Positions 1 through 9,205 of a DNA stretch of 64,000 nucleotides are shown here, in pieces. The notes beneath the pieces are model-generated. The model was given only the letters and a program-made list of their open reading frames with translations, was not told the origin of the DNA and did no database searches. This stretch comes from Lactococcus paracarnosus (lineage in GTDB: Bacteria > Bacillota > Bacilli > Lactobacillales > Streptococcaceae): NCBI RefSeq assembly GCF_006770285.1, contig NZ_CP017195.1, forward strand, positions 682,001-746,000, written 5' to 3'. Both the position numbers and the translations under genes were made by a program. Positions within the stretch are counted from its first letter, which is position 1, and each line of letters begins with the position of its first letter.

Positions 1-358
1 GAATATTATCGGCGATGTTAAAGGTAAAAAATGTGTCTTGATTGATGATATGATCGATACAGCTGGAACGATTACGCTGGCTGCAAATGCCTTAAAAGCA
101 CTTGGTGCAACTGATATCTATGCCTCATGTACACACGGTGTCTTATCAGGACCAGCACTTGAGAGAATTGAAAGTTCATCGATTACAAAACTTGTGGTGA
201 CAGATACGATTGAATTGCCACAAAGTATTCGTGACTCTGAAAAAATTACCGAGATTTCGATTTCGGCATTAATTGCAGATGCGATTATCCGCATTCACGA
301 AAACCGTCCCTTGTCACCATTATTCCAAATGCGTGTCAAATCAGAAGATCTCGTTTAA
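1..358 (+). CDS. prs: Ribose-phosphate pyrophosphokinase, 3' part
   Basis: This is the C-terminal 118 or so residues of PRPP synthase, which makes phosphoribosyl pyrophosphate from ribose 5-phosphate and ATP for nucleotide, histidine and tryptophan synthesis in the cytoplasm. The reading frame begins at base 2 and runs off the left edge. The diagnostic piece is the ribose-5-phosphate/PRPP loop [12 protein letters not shown] near the start, followed by the alpha/beta fold and the typical C-terminal IRIHE...SPLF segment. A terminator hairpin overlaps the stop codon. The product feeds PurF, encoded at 58.1 kb. The family call is secure; only the N-terminal part is missing. Confidence 0.95.
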   Translation, partial: NIIGDVKGKKCVLIDDMIDTAGTITLAANALKALGATDIYASCTHGVLSGPALERIESSSITKLVVTDTIELPQSIRDSEKITEISISALIADAIIRIHENRPLSPLFQMRVKSEDLV

Positions 359-377
359 ACGCCATTGGGCGTTTTTT
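357..377 (+). terminator. Rho-independent terminator after prs
   Basis: A 7-bp stem AAACGCC/GGCGTTT with an ATTG loop runs into a T tract. It overlaps the prs stop codon and ends about 10 bases before the next start codon, so the downstream regulator is probably expressed mostly by read-through. Confidence 0.7.
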
Positions 378-386
378 GGTAAAGTC

Positions 387-1151
387 ATGAAAATAGCAGC
401 ACTTGAAAAAATATTTCCTGTAAAAAAAGGCCTTAGCGACCATCCAGAATCAGTTATCGCATTTACAACCGACGGTGAGCAGTATTACATGAATAAAACT
501 GACTTGACGTCTCGTGAAATCAGCTTATTTAATACTGTCTTATTTGCAACAAAAGAGATGAGGTTTGATCAGCTCTCTGCAGGTGTTTATCGCCTGATTC
601 AACTTAAATCTGAAAGTTTTGATGAGATTGCTGAGCATCTATCTTTGATTTTCCCAACGCTCATCACGGTTGAGAAACAGGCATCAGACTATGGTGTCGC
701 AATCGAAAAGTTATCATCTGATTGCTTATATGAGTCAGAGATGAAGCAGACACTCGCTACCTTATTTCAAGACTTGGGTGTCGAGGGTACCTATTATCTG
801 GGCATGTTTTATGATCAGGCTGTATTAGCTGATCGTTATCAACTTGAAAAAAGTAATTTTGAACAAGGATTAACGTTCTCAGAAGCCTTGATTAAAGCAG
901 GGATTAAACAAATAAGCAGTCATCCCTTATCGATCATCAAGCAGAGGCTGTTAACGGATTCAGATGCGCAAGCGTTGATCCAAAAACTTTACCAAAATGA
1001 TAGCAATCAACTCCAAACGGCAAAGGCCATGTTTATTCATCGCAATACCCTAACTCAAAAAATGAGAAAATTTGAAAGACAATACGGGCTAACCTTGACG
1101 GGGAGTGACTTGGTCTTACTTTATAGCTTGATTAATATAGCTGATAAGTGA
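387..1151 (+). CDS. PucR/CdaR-type helix-turn-helix regulator
   Basis: A 254-residue protein whose C-terminal part (about residues 205-245) matches the PucR helix-turn-helix domain: LQTAKAMFIHRNTLTQKMRK, then FERQYGLTL. The rest has no domain I recognise and is rich in Leu and Ser. Similar short proteins in streptococci are often annotated as leucine-rich or PucR-family proteins of unknown target. I chose the ATG at 387; an in-frame ATG at 273 would overlap prs and has no support. No clear Shine-Dalgarno is visible, only GGTAAAG. The prs terminator lies just upstream. No effector or target can be inferred. Confidence 0.7.
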   Translation: MKIAALEKIFPVKKGLSDHPESVIAFTTDGEQYYMNKTDLTSREISLFNTVLFATKEMRFDQLSAGVYRLIQLKSESFDEIAEHLSLIFPTLITVEKQASDYGVAIEKLSSDCLYESEMKQTLATLFQDLGVEGTYYLGMFYDQAVLADRYQLEKSNFEQGLTFSEALIKAGIKQISSHPLSIIKQRLLTDSDAQALIQKLYQNDSNQLQTAKAMFIHRNTLTQKMRKFERQYGLTLTGSDLVLLYSLINIADK

Positions 1152-1162
1152 CCTAGCCTGAT

Positions 1163-1191
1163 TTGAAAAAATAGCAAAAATATCGTAAAAT
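1163..1191 (+). promoter_or_regulatory. leuS promoter
   Basis: TTGAAA (1163-1168) and TAAAAT (1186-1191) are separated by 17 bases, giving a start near 1198 and a leader of about 130 nt. Confidence 0.6.
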
Positions 1192-1216
1192 AAAGAATAA
1201 CTTTAAAAGGATGATC

Positions 1217-1266
1217 AGCCGATAGCAGGCATACTAGGCTAGCAAGTATGCGATGTCCTATCAGCC
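1217..1266 (+). other. Hairpin in the leuS leader
   Basis: Nested inverted repeats: outer arms AGCCGATAG (1217-1225) and CTATCAGCC (1258-1266) with mismatches, inner arms GCATACT (1229-1235) and AGTATGC (1245-1251). The T-box signature normally found before many Gram-positive aminoacyl-tRNA synthetase genes is absent, and no T run follows. Its function is unknown; it may affect mRNA stability or translation. Confidence 0.4.
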
Positions 1267-1327
1267 TATTTAAGATACATTTAAAAAACAAGTTAGTTGT
1301 CTAGACTAATCAAAAAGAAAGAGTACT

Positions 1328-3823
1328 ATGACTTTTAATCATCAAGCAATTGAAAAAAAATGGCAATTATTTTGGCAAGATAATCAGACCTTCAAAACAG
1401 GGACTGATAAAAATAAACCGAAGTTTTATGCCTTAGATATGTTTCCTTACCCGAGTGGTGCCGGCTTACACGTTGGGCACCCAGAAGGCTATACAGCGAC
1501 AGATATTTTGAGTCGTATGCGCCGTTCGCAAGGCTTTAATGTTTTACATCCCATGGGATGGGATGCCTTTGGCTTACCCGCGGAACAATATGCTATGGAT
1601 ACAGGAAATGATCCTGCTGAATTTACAGCAGAAAATATCGCGACGTTTAAGCGTCAAATCAATGCACTTGGCTTCTCATATGACTGGGAACGTGAAATTA
1701 ATACAACTGATCCTGATTATTACAAATGGACACAGTGGATTTTCACAAAACTTTATGAAAAAGGCTTAGCCTATGAAGCAGAAGTTGCAGTAAACTGGGT
1801 TGAAGAGCTTGGGACTGCGATTTCAAATGAAGAAGTACTACCTGATGGCACATCAGAACGTGGTGGCTATCCTGTCGTTCGTAAACCGATGCGTCAGTGG
1901 ATGCTTAAAATCACAGCCTATGCAGAGCGCTTACTCAATGATTTAGAAGACGTAGAATGGCCTGAGTCAGTTAAGGACATGCAACGCAACTGGATTGGTA
2001 AATCTGTCGGGGCCAATGTCGATTTCAAAATCAAAGATACAGACCAGTCGTTTACTGTATTTACAACGCGTCCTGATACACTTTTTGGGGCTACCTATGC
2101 TGTTTTAGCACCTGAGCATGACTTAGTCGCACAAATTACTAGTGGTGACCAATCAGAGGCTGTAAAAGCCTATCAACATCAAGCTAGTCTCAAGTCTGAT
2201 CTTGCTAGAACTGACTTAGCCAAAGAAAAAACAGGTGTTTGGACTGGTGCTTATGCTGTTAACCCAGTTAATGGTCGTGAAATTCCAATCTGGATTTCTG
2301 ACTACGTGCTTGCGACTTATGGCACGGGTGCGATTATGGCCGTTCCAGCCCATGACCAACGTGACTGGGATTTTGCCAAAACGTTTGATCTACCGATTAT
2401 CCCAGTTATCGAAGGCGGCGATGTCGCAGAAGCAGCCTATACAGAAGATGGCTTGCACATTAATTCTGACTTCTTAGATGGTCTTGATAAAGTAAGTGGT
2501 ATCGCTAAGATGGTCGACTGGTTGACTGAGAATAACTTTGGTCAAGAAAAAGTGACCTATCGTTTGAGAGACTGGTTGTTCAGTCGCCAACGCTATTGGG
2601 GAGAACCTATTCCAATCATTCATTGGGAAGATGGCACATCTACGGCACTTCCAGAATCAGAACTACCACTTATTTTACCTAAAACAACAGATATTAAACC
2701 ATCTGGTAATGGGGAATCACCACTTGCTAACTTGACTGACTGGTTGTCAGTGGTTAGAGAAGATGGTGTTAAAGGACGTCGTGAGACAAATACGATGCCT
2801 CAGTGGGCTGGGTCTAGCTGGTATTTCTTACGATATATCGATCCGAAAAATGACCAACAATTAGCTGATCCTGAGCTCTTAAAAGAGTGGTTACCAGTTG
2901 ATATTTATATCGGTGGGGCTGAGCATGCGGTGTTACATTTACTTTATGCTCGTTTCTGGCATAAATTCTTGTTTGATATCGGTGTAGTGCCAACCAAAGA
3001 ACCATTCCAAAAACTCTATAACCAAGGGATGATTTTAGGGACTAGCTATCGCGATAGCCGTGGGGCCCTTGTTGCCTCAGATAAGGTTGAGGAACGTGAT
3101 GGCAAGTTCTATAACCTAGAAAATGGCGAAACACTTGACCAAGGCCCAGCTAAAATGTCTAAATCCTTGAAAAATGTCATCAATCCAGATGACGTGGTCG
3201 ATCAGTATGGTGCAGATACCTTGCGTCTCTATGAGATGTTCATGGGGCCGCTAGATGCCAGTATCGCCTGGTCTGCTGAAGGGCTTGAAGGGTCACGTAA
3301 ATTCTTGGATCGTGTCTATCGTTTATTAACGGAAAAAACGATCACCCAAGAAAATGATGGCAAGTTGAGTCGTGTCTATCATGAGACCGTTAAATTTGTG
3401 ACAGAGCATTTAGATGCCCTCAAGTTTAATACGGCAATCTCGCAATTGATGATCTTTGTTAATGCTGCTAATAAACAAGATGAGATCCCAGCTGACTATG
3501 CCAAAGGCTTTATCCAACTGCTAGCACCCTTTGCACCGCATTTGGGAGAAGAGCTTTGGGAAAATCTGACAGGTGAAACAGGTATTTCTTACGTTGCCTG
3601 GCCAACTTTTGACGATAGTAAGCTTGTGGATGATGAAGTAGAAATCGTGCTACAAGTGTTAGGCAAAAATAAGGCAAAATTAATGGTACCAACTGGATCA
3701 AGTAAAGCTGACCTTGAAAAATTAGCACTAGAAAATGACGTGATTCAATCCTTAATCGCTGGTAAAACAGTCAGAAAAGTGATCGCTGTACCAGACAAAT
3801 TAGTTAATATCGTCGCAAACTAA
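1328..3823 (+). CDS. leuS: Leucyl-tRNA synthetase
   Basis: Class I aminoacyl-tRNA synthetase of 831 residues, the usual bacterial length, which charges tRNA-Leu in the cytoplasm. The HIGH signature appears as HVGH at residues 48-51. The CP1 editing domain follows (about 220-420, with the threonine-rich [13 protein letters not shown] segment). KMSKS is at 609-613 and the anticodon-binding helical domain and C-terminal extension complete the protein. The start is preceded by AAAGAAAGAG. It has its own promoter and a strong terminator. No T-box leader is present, so leucine starvation control, if any, is not by that route. Confidence 0.97.
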   Translation: MTFNHQAIEKKWQLFWQDNQTFKTGTDKNKPKFYALDMFPYPSGAGLHVGHPEGYTATDILSRMRRSQGFNVLHPMGWDAFGLPAEQYAMDTGNDPAEFTAENIATFKRQINALGFSYDWEREINTTDPDYYKWTQWIFTKLYEKGLAYEAEVAVNWVEELGTAISNEEVLPDGTSERGGYPVVRKPMRQWMLKITAYAERLLNDLEDVEWPESVKDMQRNWIGKSVGANVDFKIKDTDQSFTVFTTRPDTLFGATYAVLAPEHDLVAQITSGDQSEAVKAYQHQASLKSDLARTDLAKEKTGVWTGAYAVNPVNGREIPIWISDYVLATYGTGAIMAVPAHDQRDWDFAKTFDLPIIPVIEGGDVAEAAYTEDGLHINSDFLDGLDKVSGIAKMVDWLTENNFGQEKVTYRLRDWLFSRQRYWGEPIPIIHWEDGTSTALPESELPLILPKTTDIKPSGNGESPLANLTDWLSVVREDGVKGRRETNTMPQWAGSSWYFLRYIDPKNDQQLADPELLKEWLPVDIYIGGAEHAVLHLLYARFWHKFLFDIGVVPTKEPFQKLYNQGMILGTSYRDSRGALVASDKVEERDGKFYNLENGETLDQGPAKMSKSLKNVINPDDVVDQYGADTLRLYEMFMGPLDASIAWSAEGLEGSRKFLDRVYRLLTEKTITQENDGKLSRVYHETVKFVTEHLDALKFNTAISQLMIFVNAANKQDEIPADYAKGFIQLLAPFAPHLGEELWENLTGETGISYVAWPTFDDSKLVDDEVEIVLQVLGKNKAKLMVPTGSSKADLEKLALENDVIQSLIAGKTVRKVIAVPDKLVNIVAN

Positions 3824-3862
3824 GACGATAGTTAAAACCGACTTGTCATAAGTCTTAATCAA

Positions 3863-3900
3863 AAAAAATCAAGTTCTGAGCTATCAGAACTTGATTTTTT
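3863..3900. terminator. Bidirectional terminator between leuS and the HesB-like gene
   Basis: A long stem, A-rich arm plus ATCAAGTTCTGA paired with TCAGAACTTGAT plus T tract, loop GCTA. A runs on one side and T runs on the other suit both convergent genes. Confidence 0.85.
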
Positions 3901-3924
3901 GATCGTCATTTTTTGCGTGCTGGC

Positions 3925-4281
3925 TCAGTCAGCTACTTTGCTTCTTAAGTCTAAGACTTGGACATTACTATCAATTAGAGATCCAGCATCTTTAAGCTGA
4001 ACACGAAAATCAGCGTTTTGTGTGAGGGTCATATCTTTTGTCAGAAATAGCTCGCCATCCTTTTTAAAATAGATGGGTGCTAAATTCGAGTCGATAACAA
4101 CATCAAATTGAGGTGGCAAAGTGCCCTTATCGATCGCAATCAAGCGAAATCGTGTGCCAATTGCACAGCCATCTACAGGTCTACCAGTTTCACCGATCGT
4201 TTGGTCATAATCTAAGACGACATCTGCCGTAGTCCAATGACTTAAACGGCTCAGTACTGCATCATCAAGTGTAAGTTTCAT
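3925..4281 (-). CDS. HesB-like (Fe-S_biosyn) domain protein
   Basis: A 118-residue protein of the HesB/IscA-like fold class as found in streptococci and lactobacilli. Recognisable blocks are LDYDQTIGE, FRLIAIDKG and VVIDSNLAPIYFKKD. Unlike true A-type Fe-S carriers it lacks the three conserved cysteines; the only cysteine is in VDGCAIG. A classical cluster-carrier role is therefore uncertain. The start has GGAGG eight bases upstream and a good promoter. It sits beside gltBD, whose products carry Fe-S clusters, and near a SufT-like gene; a functional link is inference only. Confidence 0.75.
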   Translation of the reverse strand: MKLTLDDAVLSRLSHWTTADVVLDYDQTIGETGRPVDGCAIGTRFRLIAIDKGTLPPQFDVVIDSNLAPIYFKKDGELFLTKDMTLTQNADFRVQLKDAGSLIDSNVQVLDLRSKVAD

Positions 4282-4300
4282 GAGATTACCTCCTACACCT

Positions 4301-4329
4301 AGTATACGCTTTGCCGACCAATTTTACAA
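4301..4329 (-). promoter_or_regulatory. Promoter of the HesB-like gene
   Basis: Read on the minus strand: TTGTAA (4329-4324) and TATACT (4306-4301) with a 17-base spacer, followed by GGAGG and the start codon. Confidence 0.6.
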
Positions 4330-4538
4330 AATACTGGATTGGCAGCATGTAACTAAATAGAAATAGACATATCAGTATTAAGATAAGACCTATTATTAGC
4401 TGATTATCATCAAGATAAGATCTCTATATTATGATGAAATAAGGCTTAAAAATAACATAAGCAAATAAATTAGGCGTTTGCTTGTGATTAATGGAGCAAG
4501 GTATACCATTCGTTGTCACTGTTTTCTATGTGATATGA

Positions 4539-4554
4539 TGTCATAAATATGACA
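4539..4554. promoter_or_regulatory. Inverted repeat TGTCATA-N2-TATGACA upstream of gltBD
   Basis: Perfect 7-bp arms separated by AA, about 70 bp before the gltBD -10 element. The same arms, separated by CC, occur upstream of trxB (30467-30482), with matching flanks GA before and AGA after. It resembles a GlnR site (TGTNA-N7-TNACA) but the spacing is one base short. The regulator is not identified. Confidence 0.5.
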
Positions 4555-4581
4555 AGATAATAATAGGTGTCAAGAATAATG

Positions 4582-4596
4582 AATTTTCAGAAAACT
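4582..4596. promoter_or_regulatory. CodY box before gltBD
   Basis: AATTTTCAGAAAACT matches the lactococcal CodY consensus AATTTTCWGAAAATT at 14 of 15 positions. It ends three bases before the -35 element, a position suited to repression by branched-chain-amino-acid-loaded CodY. glt genes are known CodY targets in L. lactis. Confidence 0.65.
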
Positions 4597-4599
4597 TGC

Positions 4600-4628
4600 T
4601 TGTTAATTTCGCATTTTTTTGGTAGAAT
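4600..4628 (+). promoter_or_regulatory. gltBD promoter
   Basis: TTGTTA (4600-4605) and TAGAAT (4623-4628) with a 17-base spacer; predicted start near 4635, leaving a leader of about 67 nt. Confidence 0.7.
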
Positions 4629-4701
4629 TATCCTATATCTTTTGTCAGATAACCTCATAAAAGTAAAAGGTGTTTGACATTATCTGTGAGAGGATGAATT
4701 A

Positions 4702-7700
4702 ATGGATAAATTACAAGCTAGACAGCAAACTTTGTGGGATCAGACTTTTGAGTCTGATGCCTGCGGTATGGGCTTTATTGCCCAAATAGATGGTAAACCG
4801 ACACATGAACTAGTGGATTATGCGATGACGATTTTGGAGCGCATGAACCATCGTGGTGGTACGGGTGCCGAACCCGATACAGGTGATGGTGCAGGGGCAC
4901 TTTTTGCCATGCCACACGCCTTTTTTGCTAAAGTGACATCAGAGAAATTGATCGATTTGCCTCAAGCAGGCGACTATGCAGTTGGTCAATTTTTCTTGCC
5001 TAAAGAAGCAGATAAAAAAGTAGCCCTTTGTAAATCAATTACAGCAGAATTACAAGCAGATGGTTACCAAATCATCTTAACGCGTGATGTGCCTTTTAAT
5101 TTTGATAACTGTGGACCAGCTGCACAAGATATTATGCCAGCATTTGTTCAGTTTATTATCTCAAAACCTAGCGATAGTAAAAGTGGTCGTGATTTCGAAG
5201 ATAGATTATATCGCTTGCGCCGCAAACTTGAAAAAACATTTGCGACTTCAGAATTATTTATCTGTTCATTATCTAGTAAAACAATCGTTTATAAAGGGAT
5301 GCTACATGCCTTTCAAGTGCGTACCTTCTATCCTGACTTATCAGACCCTGACTTCAAGTCAACGATTGCGCTGACACACTCACGTTTTTCTACAAATACC
5401 TTCCCATCATGGGATCGTGCGCAGCCTTTTCGTTATCTTGCCCATAATGGCGAGATCAATACCCTTCGTGGTGCTGAAAACTGGATGACATCGCACAAAA
5501 TCGAAATTTATAACGAAGAAAACTCTGACTCAGCTAAACTCGAAAACTGTATGGAGTATCTCTACCGCAATGGTCGCGATATGCCACACGCCCTTTTGAT
5601 GATGATTCCAGAAGCTTGGGGTGAAGAGGCTGGTTTATCACCAGAGTTGACGTCATTTTATGAATATACGTCTTCATTCATGGCACCTTGGGATGGTCCT
5701 GCTGCGCTAGTCTTTACAGATGGTGATACAGTTGGTGCACGTCTTGACCGGAATGGGCTTCGTCCTAGCCGTTATAGCATTACTGAGGATAACTTTATCG
5801 TCTGTTCATCAGAGTCAGGTGTTGTTGACTTTGCGCCTAGCCGTGTTGTCGAAAAAGGGGTGCTTGGCCCTGGTAACATGATGCTCGTGGATACAGTGAA
5901 TGGTAAAATTTTGCGTAATGAAGAAGTTAAAAAGCATTATGCAGCGCAATATCCTTATGAAAAATGGTTGGCAAAAAATCTCCGTCATATCGATGAGCTT
6001 GCATCTCAAGGTGAATTTCCAGAGATGTCTGAAGCTAGTCTGCAAACCATGCATAAGTTATTTGGCTACACGGATGAGGTCATCAGAACAGTCATCGTGC
6101 CGATGGCAGAATATGGTCAAGAACCTGTTATCTCGATGGGGTATGACAGCCCACTTGCCGTCTTATCTCAGAAAAATCAATCCCTATTTACTTACTTTAA
6201 ACAACAGTTTGCCCAAGTAACCAATCCGCCAATTGATGCCATTCGGGAAAAAATTGTGGTTGGGACAGAAGTCTATCTTGGCCGTGACGGTGATTTGCGT
6301 TCAGATGATGCCGCAAACTGCGTTAAGCTCAAACTAGATAGTCCAGTCTTGTCTACACTAGACTTTGAAAAAATTGCCTTTAGTCAAGATAAGAAGCACA
6401 AATCTAAACTGATTTCGACACTTTATGATGTGACAAAGGAAACACAAAATCGATTGGAAAATGCGCTAGTTGACATGTTTAAAGCAGTTGAAGCAGCTGT
6501 CGACAACGGTGCTAGCATTATCATCCTAAGTGACCGTGACCAGGCAGAAGGCCGTATGCCGATGCCAATCTTACTTGCCACATCTGGCCTGTATAACTAC
6601 ATGGTTGAAAAAGGTAAAGGTAGTCAGTTCTCTATCGTTGTGGATACGGCAGAGGTTAATGAAGTGCATCACTTTGCGACGATCATTGGCTATGGTGCAA
6701 GTGCAATCCATCCTTATGGTGCTTATCAAACACTCGTTGATTACCATATGGCTGATAAGGTTGAATCTTTCCGTCATGCTGCCGAAAAAGGCATCATTAA
6801 AGTCATGAGTCGGATGGGGATTTCGACCATATCAGGTTACAAAGGAGCGCAACTCTTTGAAGCCGTTGGTTTGTCATCTGCTGTTGTCGATAACTATTTC
6901 CGTGGGACTGTTACGCGTATTGGTGGCTTGTCATTGGATCAGATCGAAACAGAATACTTGGAACGTTATGCCTTTGCTTACGGCCCTCGTAGCCAGGAGA
7001 CGTTACCATCAGGTGGGTCTTATCAGTTTAAAACTGACGGTGAACACCATATCTTTAACCCACTGACGATTTACAACTTCCAAAAAGCGGTTCGTCAAGG
7101 CGACTATGCGCTATATAAGGCCTACGCTGAAGAACTACATGTTGAGGCAGATGAAACACCGTCAAATCTCCGTCATATTTGGGAATTTAACCACAAACGC
7201 ACGCCTGTTGCTCTGTCAGAAGTCGAACCAGTTGAAAATATCGTGACCCGCTTTAAAGTCGGTGCCATGAGTTTTGGATCGCTTTCTAAAGAAGCACATG
7301 AAACGATTGCAGAAGCCATGAACTCGATTGGCGCCAAATCAAACTCTGGTGAAGGCGGCGAAAATCGTGCACGTTACTATAAAAAAGCAGATGGCACGAA
7401 TCTAAACTCTAAGATCAAACAAATCGCATCAGGTCGTTTTGGTGTTAATGCCGAATACGTCATGAGTGCAGAAGAATTACAAATTAAACTTGCCCAAGGT
7501 GCTAAGCCGGGTGAAGGTGGACAGCTACCAGGTGGGAAAGCCTTCCCATGGGTTGCTGAAATCCGTGGCTCAACACCAGGTGTTACCTTGATTTCACCAC
7601 CACCACATCATGATATTTATTCTATCGAAGATTTGGCACAGTTGATTTATGACCTTAAAGCAGTTAATCCTTATGCTAAGATTAATGTGAAACTCGTGTC

Positions 7701-9204
7701 TTCTACTGGTGTAGGTACCATTGCCACTGGCTGTGTTAAAGCTGGTGCAGACAAGGTTGTGATTGCCGGTTATGATGGTGGGACAGGGGCGTCTCCTCGT
7801 AACTCAGCGCGTGATGCTGGCTTACCGTGGGAGATGGGACTTGCAGAAGCCCATCAAACCTTAACTATGAATAACTTGCGTCAACGGATGACACTTGAAA
7901 CAGATGGCAAATTAATGACAGGCCGTGATATCGCTGTCGCAGCATTACTCGGCGCTGAGGAATATTCATTTGCCTCACTTGCTTTAGTCGCTGTAGGTTG
8001 TGTCATGATGCGCGTATGTTCATTAAATACGTGTCCAGTTGGGGTGGCAACACAAAATCCAGAACTTCGTGCCCACTTTGCAGGGAAACCTGAGCATGTT
8101 GTCAATGCCATGAACTTCTTAGCGCAAGATCTCAGAGAAATCATGGCTGATCTTGGCTTCCGTTCAGTGGATGAAATGATTGGTCATGCTGAAGTCTTGA
8201 AACCTAAGTTTATCGCCAAAGGTAAATCAAAATCACTTGATTTCAGTCGTATTATCGGGACAACGATGCCGATCGAACGTAAAGTTGTAGATCCATTTAT
8301 CGAAGAACGTCAATGGAAAGAACTAGATAGCTTTGCTAAAGCAGCTATCGACAGCGGCACTGGCGTGACGATCAAAGAGCCAATCAATAATGTCACACGT
8401 ACCGCTGGTGCGCGCATGGCTGGTTGGATTGCCGAACGTTACGGGAACTATGCCCTGACGCCAGGTTTGATCAAATATGAATACACAGGTATCGCTGGTC
8501 AATCCTTTGCCTCATTTGCGACGCAAGGGATGGAGCTTACCTTGATTGGTGAAGCCAATGACTATATTGGTAAAGCCTTATCAGGTGGTCGTATTATTGT
8601 TAAACCACCAGTAGATGCAGGCTTTAATGTCGAAGCCTCTCCGATCGTTGGTAACGTGTCACTATTTGGTGCAGTTCGTGGGGAAGCTTACTTCCGCGGC
8701 CGTGCTGGAGAACGCTTCTGTGTCCGTAACTCGGGTGCAAAAGTCGTTGTTGAAGGCGTTGGCGAACACGGGTGTGAGTATATGACAGGTGGTCTAGCTG
8801 TCATCCTCGGTAGTACAGGACAAAACTTCGCTGCTGGTATGAGTGGTGGTGTGGCTTATGTCTATGATAGCAAGGGTGACTTTGCTTCTAAAGTGAACAT
8901 GGAGATGGTTGACCTCTATAAAGTGGGCCAAACCCGTGGTGACGATGTCCTCAAAGAAATGGTTGAAAACCATGCAACCTATACAGGATCAGAAAAGGCC
9001 AAAGCCTTACTTGCTGATTGGGATAATGCCCTTGATAAATTTGTCAAAGTTTATCCGACTGAGTACCATGAAATTAAAGAAATCGAACATCATCTCATAG
9101 AAGACGGTCTTACAGGGGCAGAGCTTGAAATGGCAACATTTGAAAAAGCAATGAGTACACCTGCTGAAGAAAAGGCTGAATTAATAAAAGTAGGAGGACA
9201 GTAA
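4702..9204 (+). CDS. gltB: Glutamate synthase (NADPH), large subunit
   Basis: The 1500-residue large subunit of bacterial GOGAT, which turns glutamine plus 2-oxoglutarate into two glutamates. The class II glutaminase domain starts with the nucleophile Cys21 in DACGMGF after a 20-residue propeptide. The central domain, the FMN/2-oxoglutarate synthase domain (about 800-1200, with GEGGENRARY and the glycine-rich PGEGGQLPGGKAF), a cluster-binding CX5CX4C at Cys1100/1106/1111, and the GXGXG beta-helix domain follow. The start has GAGAGG upstream. gltD follows after one base. Expected control is by CodY (box at 4582) and possibly the regulator of the 4539 palindrome. Confidence 0.97.
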   Translation: MDKLQARQQTLWDQTFESDACGMGFIAQIDGKPTHELVDYAMTILERMNHRGGTGAEPDTGDGAGALFAMPHAFFAKVTSEKLIDLPQAGDYAVGQFFLPKEADKKVALCKSITAELQADGYQIILTRDVPFNFDNCGPAAQDIMPAFVQFIISKPSDSKSGRDFEDRLYRLRRKLEKTFATSELFICSLSSKTIVYKGMLHAFQVRTFYPDLSDPDFKSTIALTHSRFSTNTFPSWDRAQPFRYLAHNGEINTLRGAENWMTSHKIEIYNEENSDSAKLENCMEYLYRNGRDMPHALLMMIPEAWGEEAGLSPELTSFYEYTSSFMAPWDGPAALVFTDGDTVGARLDRNGLRPSRYSITEDNFIVCSSESGVVDFAPSRVVEKGVLGPGNMMLVDTVNGKILRNEEVKKHYAAQYPYEKWLAKNLRHIDELASQGEFPEMSEASLQTMHKLFGYTDEVIRTVIVPMAEYGQEPVISMGYDSPLAVLSQKNQSLFTYFKQQFAQVTNPPIDAIREKIVVGTEVYLGRDGDLRSDDAANCVKLKLDSPVLSTLDFEKIAFSQDKKHKSKLISTLYDVTKETQNRLENALVDMFKAVEAAVDNGASIIILSDRDQAEGRMPMPILLATSGLYNYMVEKGKGSQFSIVVDTAEVNEVHHFATIIGYGASAIHPYGAYQTLVDYHMADKVESFRHAAEKGIIKVMSRMGISTISGYKGAQLFEAVGLSSAVVDNYFRGTVTRIGGLSLDQIETEYLERYAFAYGPRSQETLPSGGSYQFKTDGEHHIFNPLTIYNFQKAVRQGDYALYKAYAEELHVEADETPSNLRHIWEFNHKRTPVALSEVEPVENIVTRFKVGAMSFGSLSKEAHETIAEAMNSIGAKSNSGEGGENRARYYKKADGTNLNSKIKQIASGRFGVNAEYVMSAEELQIKLAQGAKPGEGGQLPGGKAFPWVAEIRGSTPGVTLISPPPHHDIYSIEDLAQLIYDLKAVNPYAKINVKLVSSTGVGTIATGCVKAGADKVVIAGYDGGTGASPRNSARDAGLPWEMGLAEAHQTLTMNNLRQRMTLETDGKLMTGRDIAVAALLGAEEYSFASLALVAVGCVMMRVCSLNTCPVGVATQNPELRAHFAGKPEHVVNAMNFLAQDLREIMADLGFRSVDEMIGHAEVLKPKFIAKGKSKSLDFSRIIGTTMPIERKVVDPFIEERQWKELDSFAKAAIDSGTGVTIKEPINNVTRTAGARMAGWIAERYGNYALTPGLIKYEYTGIAGQSFASFATQGMELTLIGEANDYIGKALSGGRIIVKPPVDAGFNVEASPIVGNVSLFGAVRGEAYFRGRAGERFCVRNSGAKVVVEGVGEHGCEYMTGGLAVILGSTGQNFAAGMSGGVAYVYDSKGDFASKVNMEMVDLYKVGQTRGDDVLKEMVENHATYTGSEKAKALLADWDNALDKFVKVYPTEYHEIKEIEHHLIEDGLTGAELEMATFEKAMSTPAEEKAELIKVGGQ

Positions 9205-9205
9205 T

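Larger units (their letters stand above)
4282..4701. other. Divergent regulatory region before gltBD
   Basis: This 420-bp gene-free stretch holds the minus-strand promoter of the HesB-like gene, a 16-bp inverted repeat (4539-4554), a CodY box (4582-4596) and the gltBD promoter (4600-4628). The AT-rich part between 4330 and 4530 shows no open frame or structure that I recognise. Confidence 0.6.

Noticed and set aside
1152..1327. T-box riboswitch before leuS
   Set aside because: The AGGGTGGNACCGCG-type signature and a specifier-loop plus antiterminator layout are absent.
4539..4554. GlnR site before gltBD
   Set aside because: The half-sites are six bases apart instead of seven, and the same sequence occurs before trxB, which is not a GlnR-type target.
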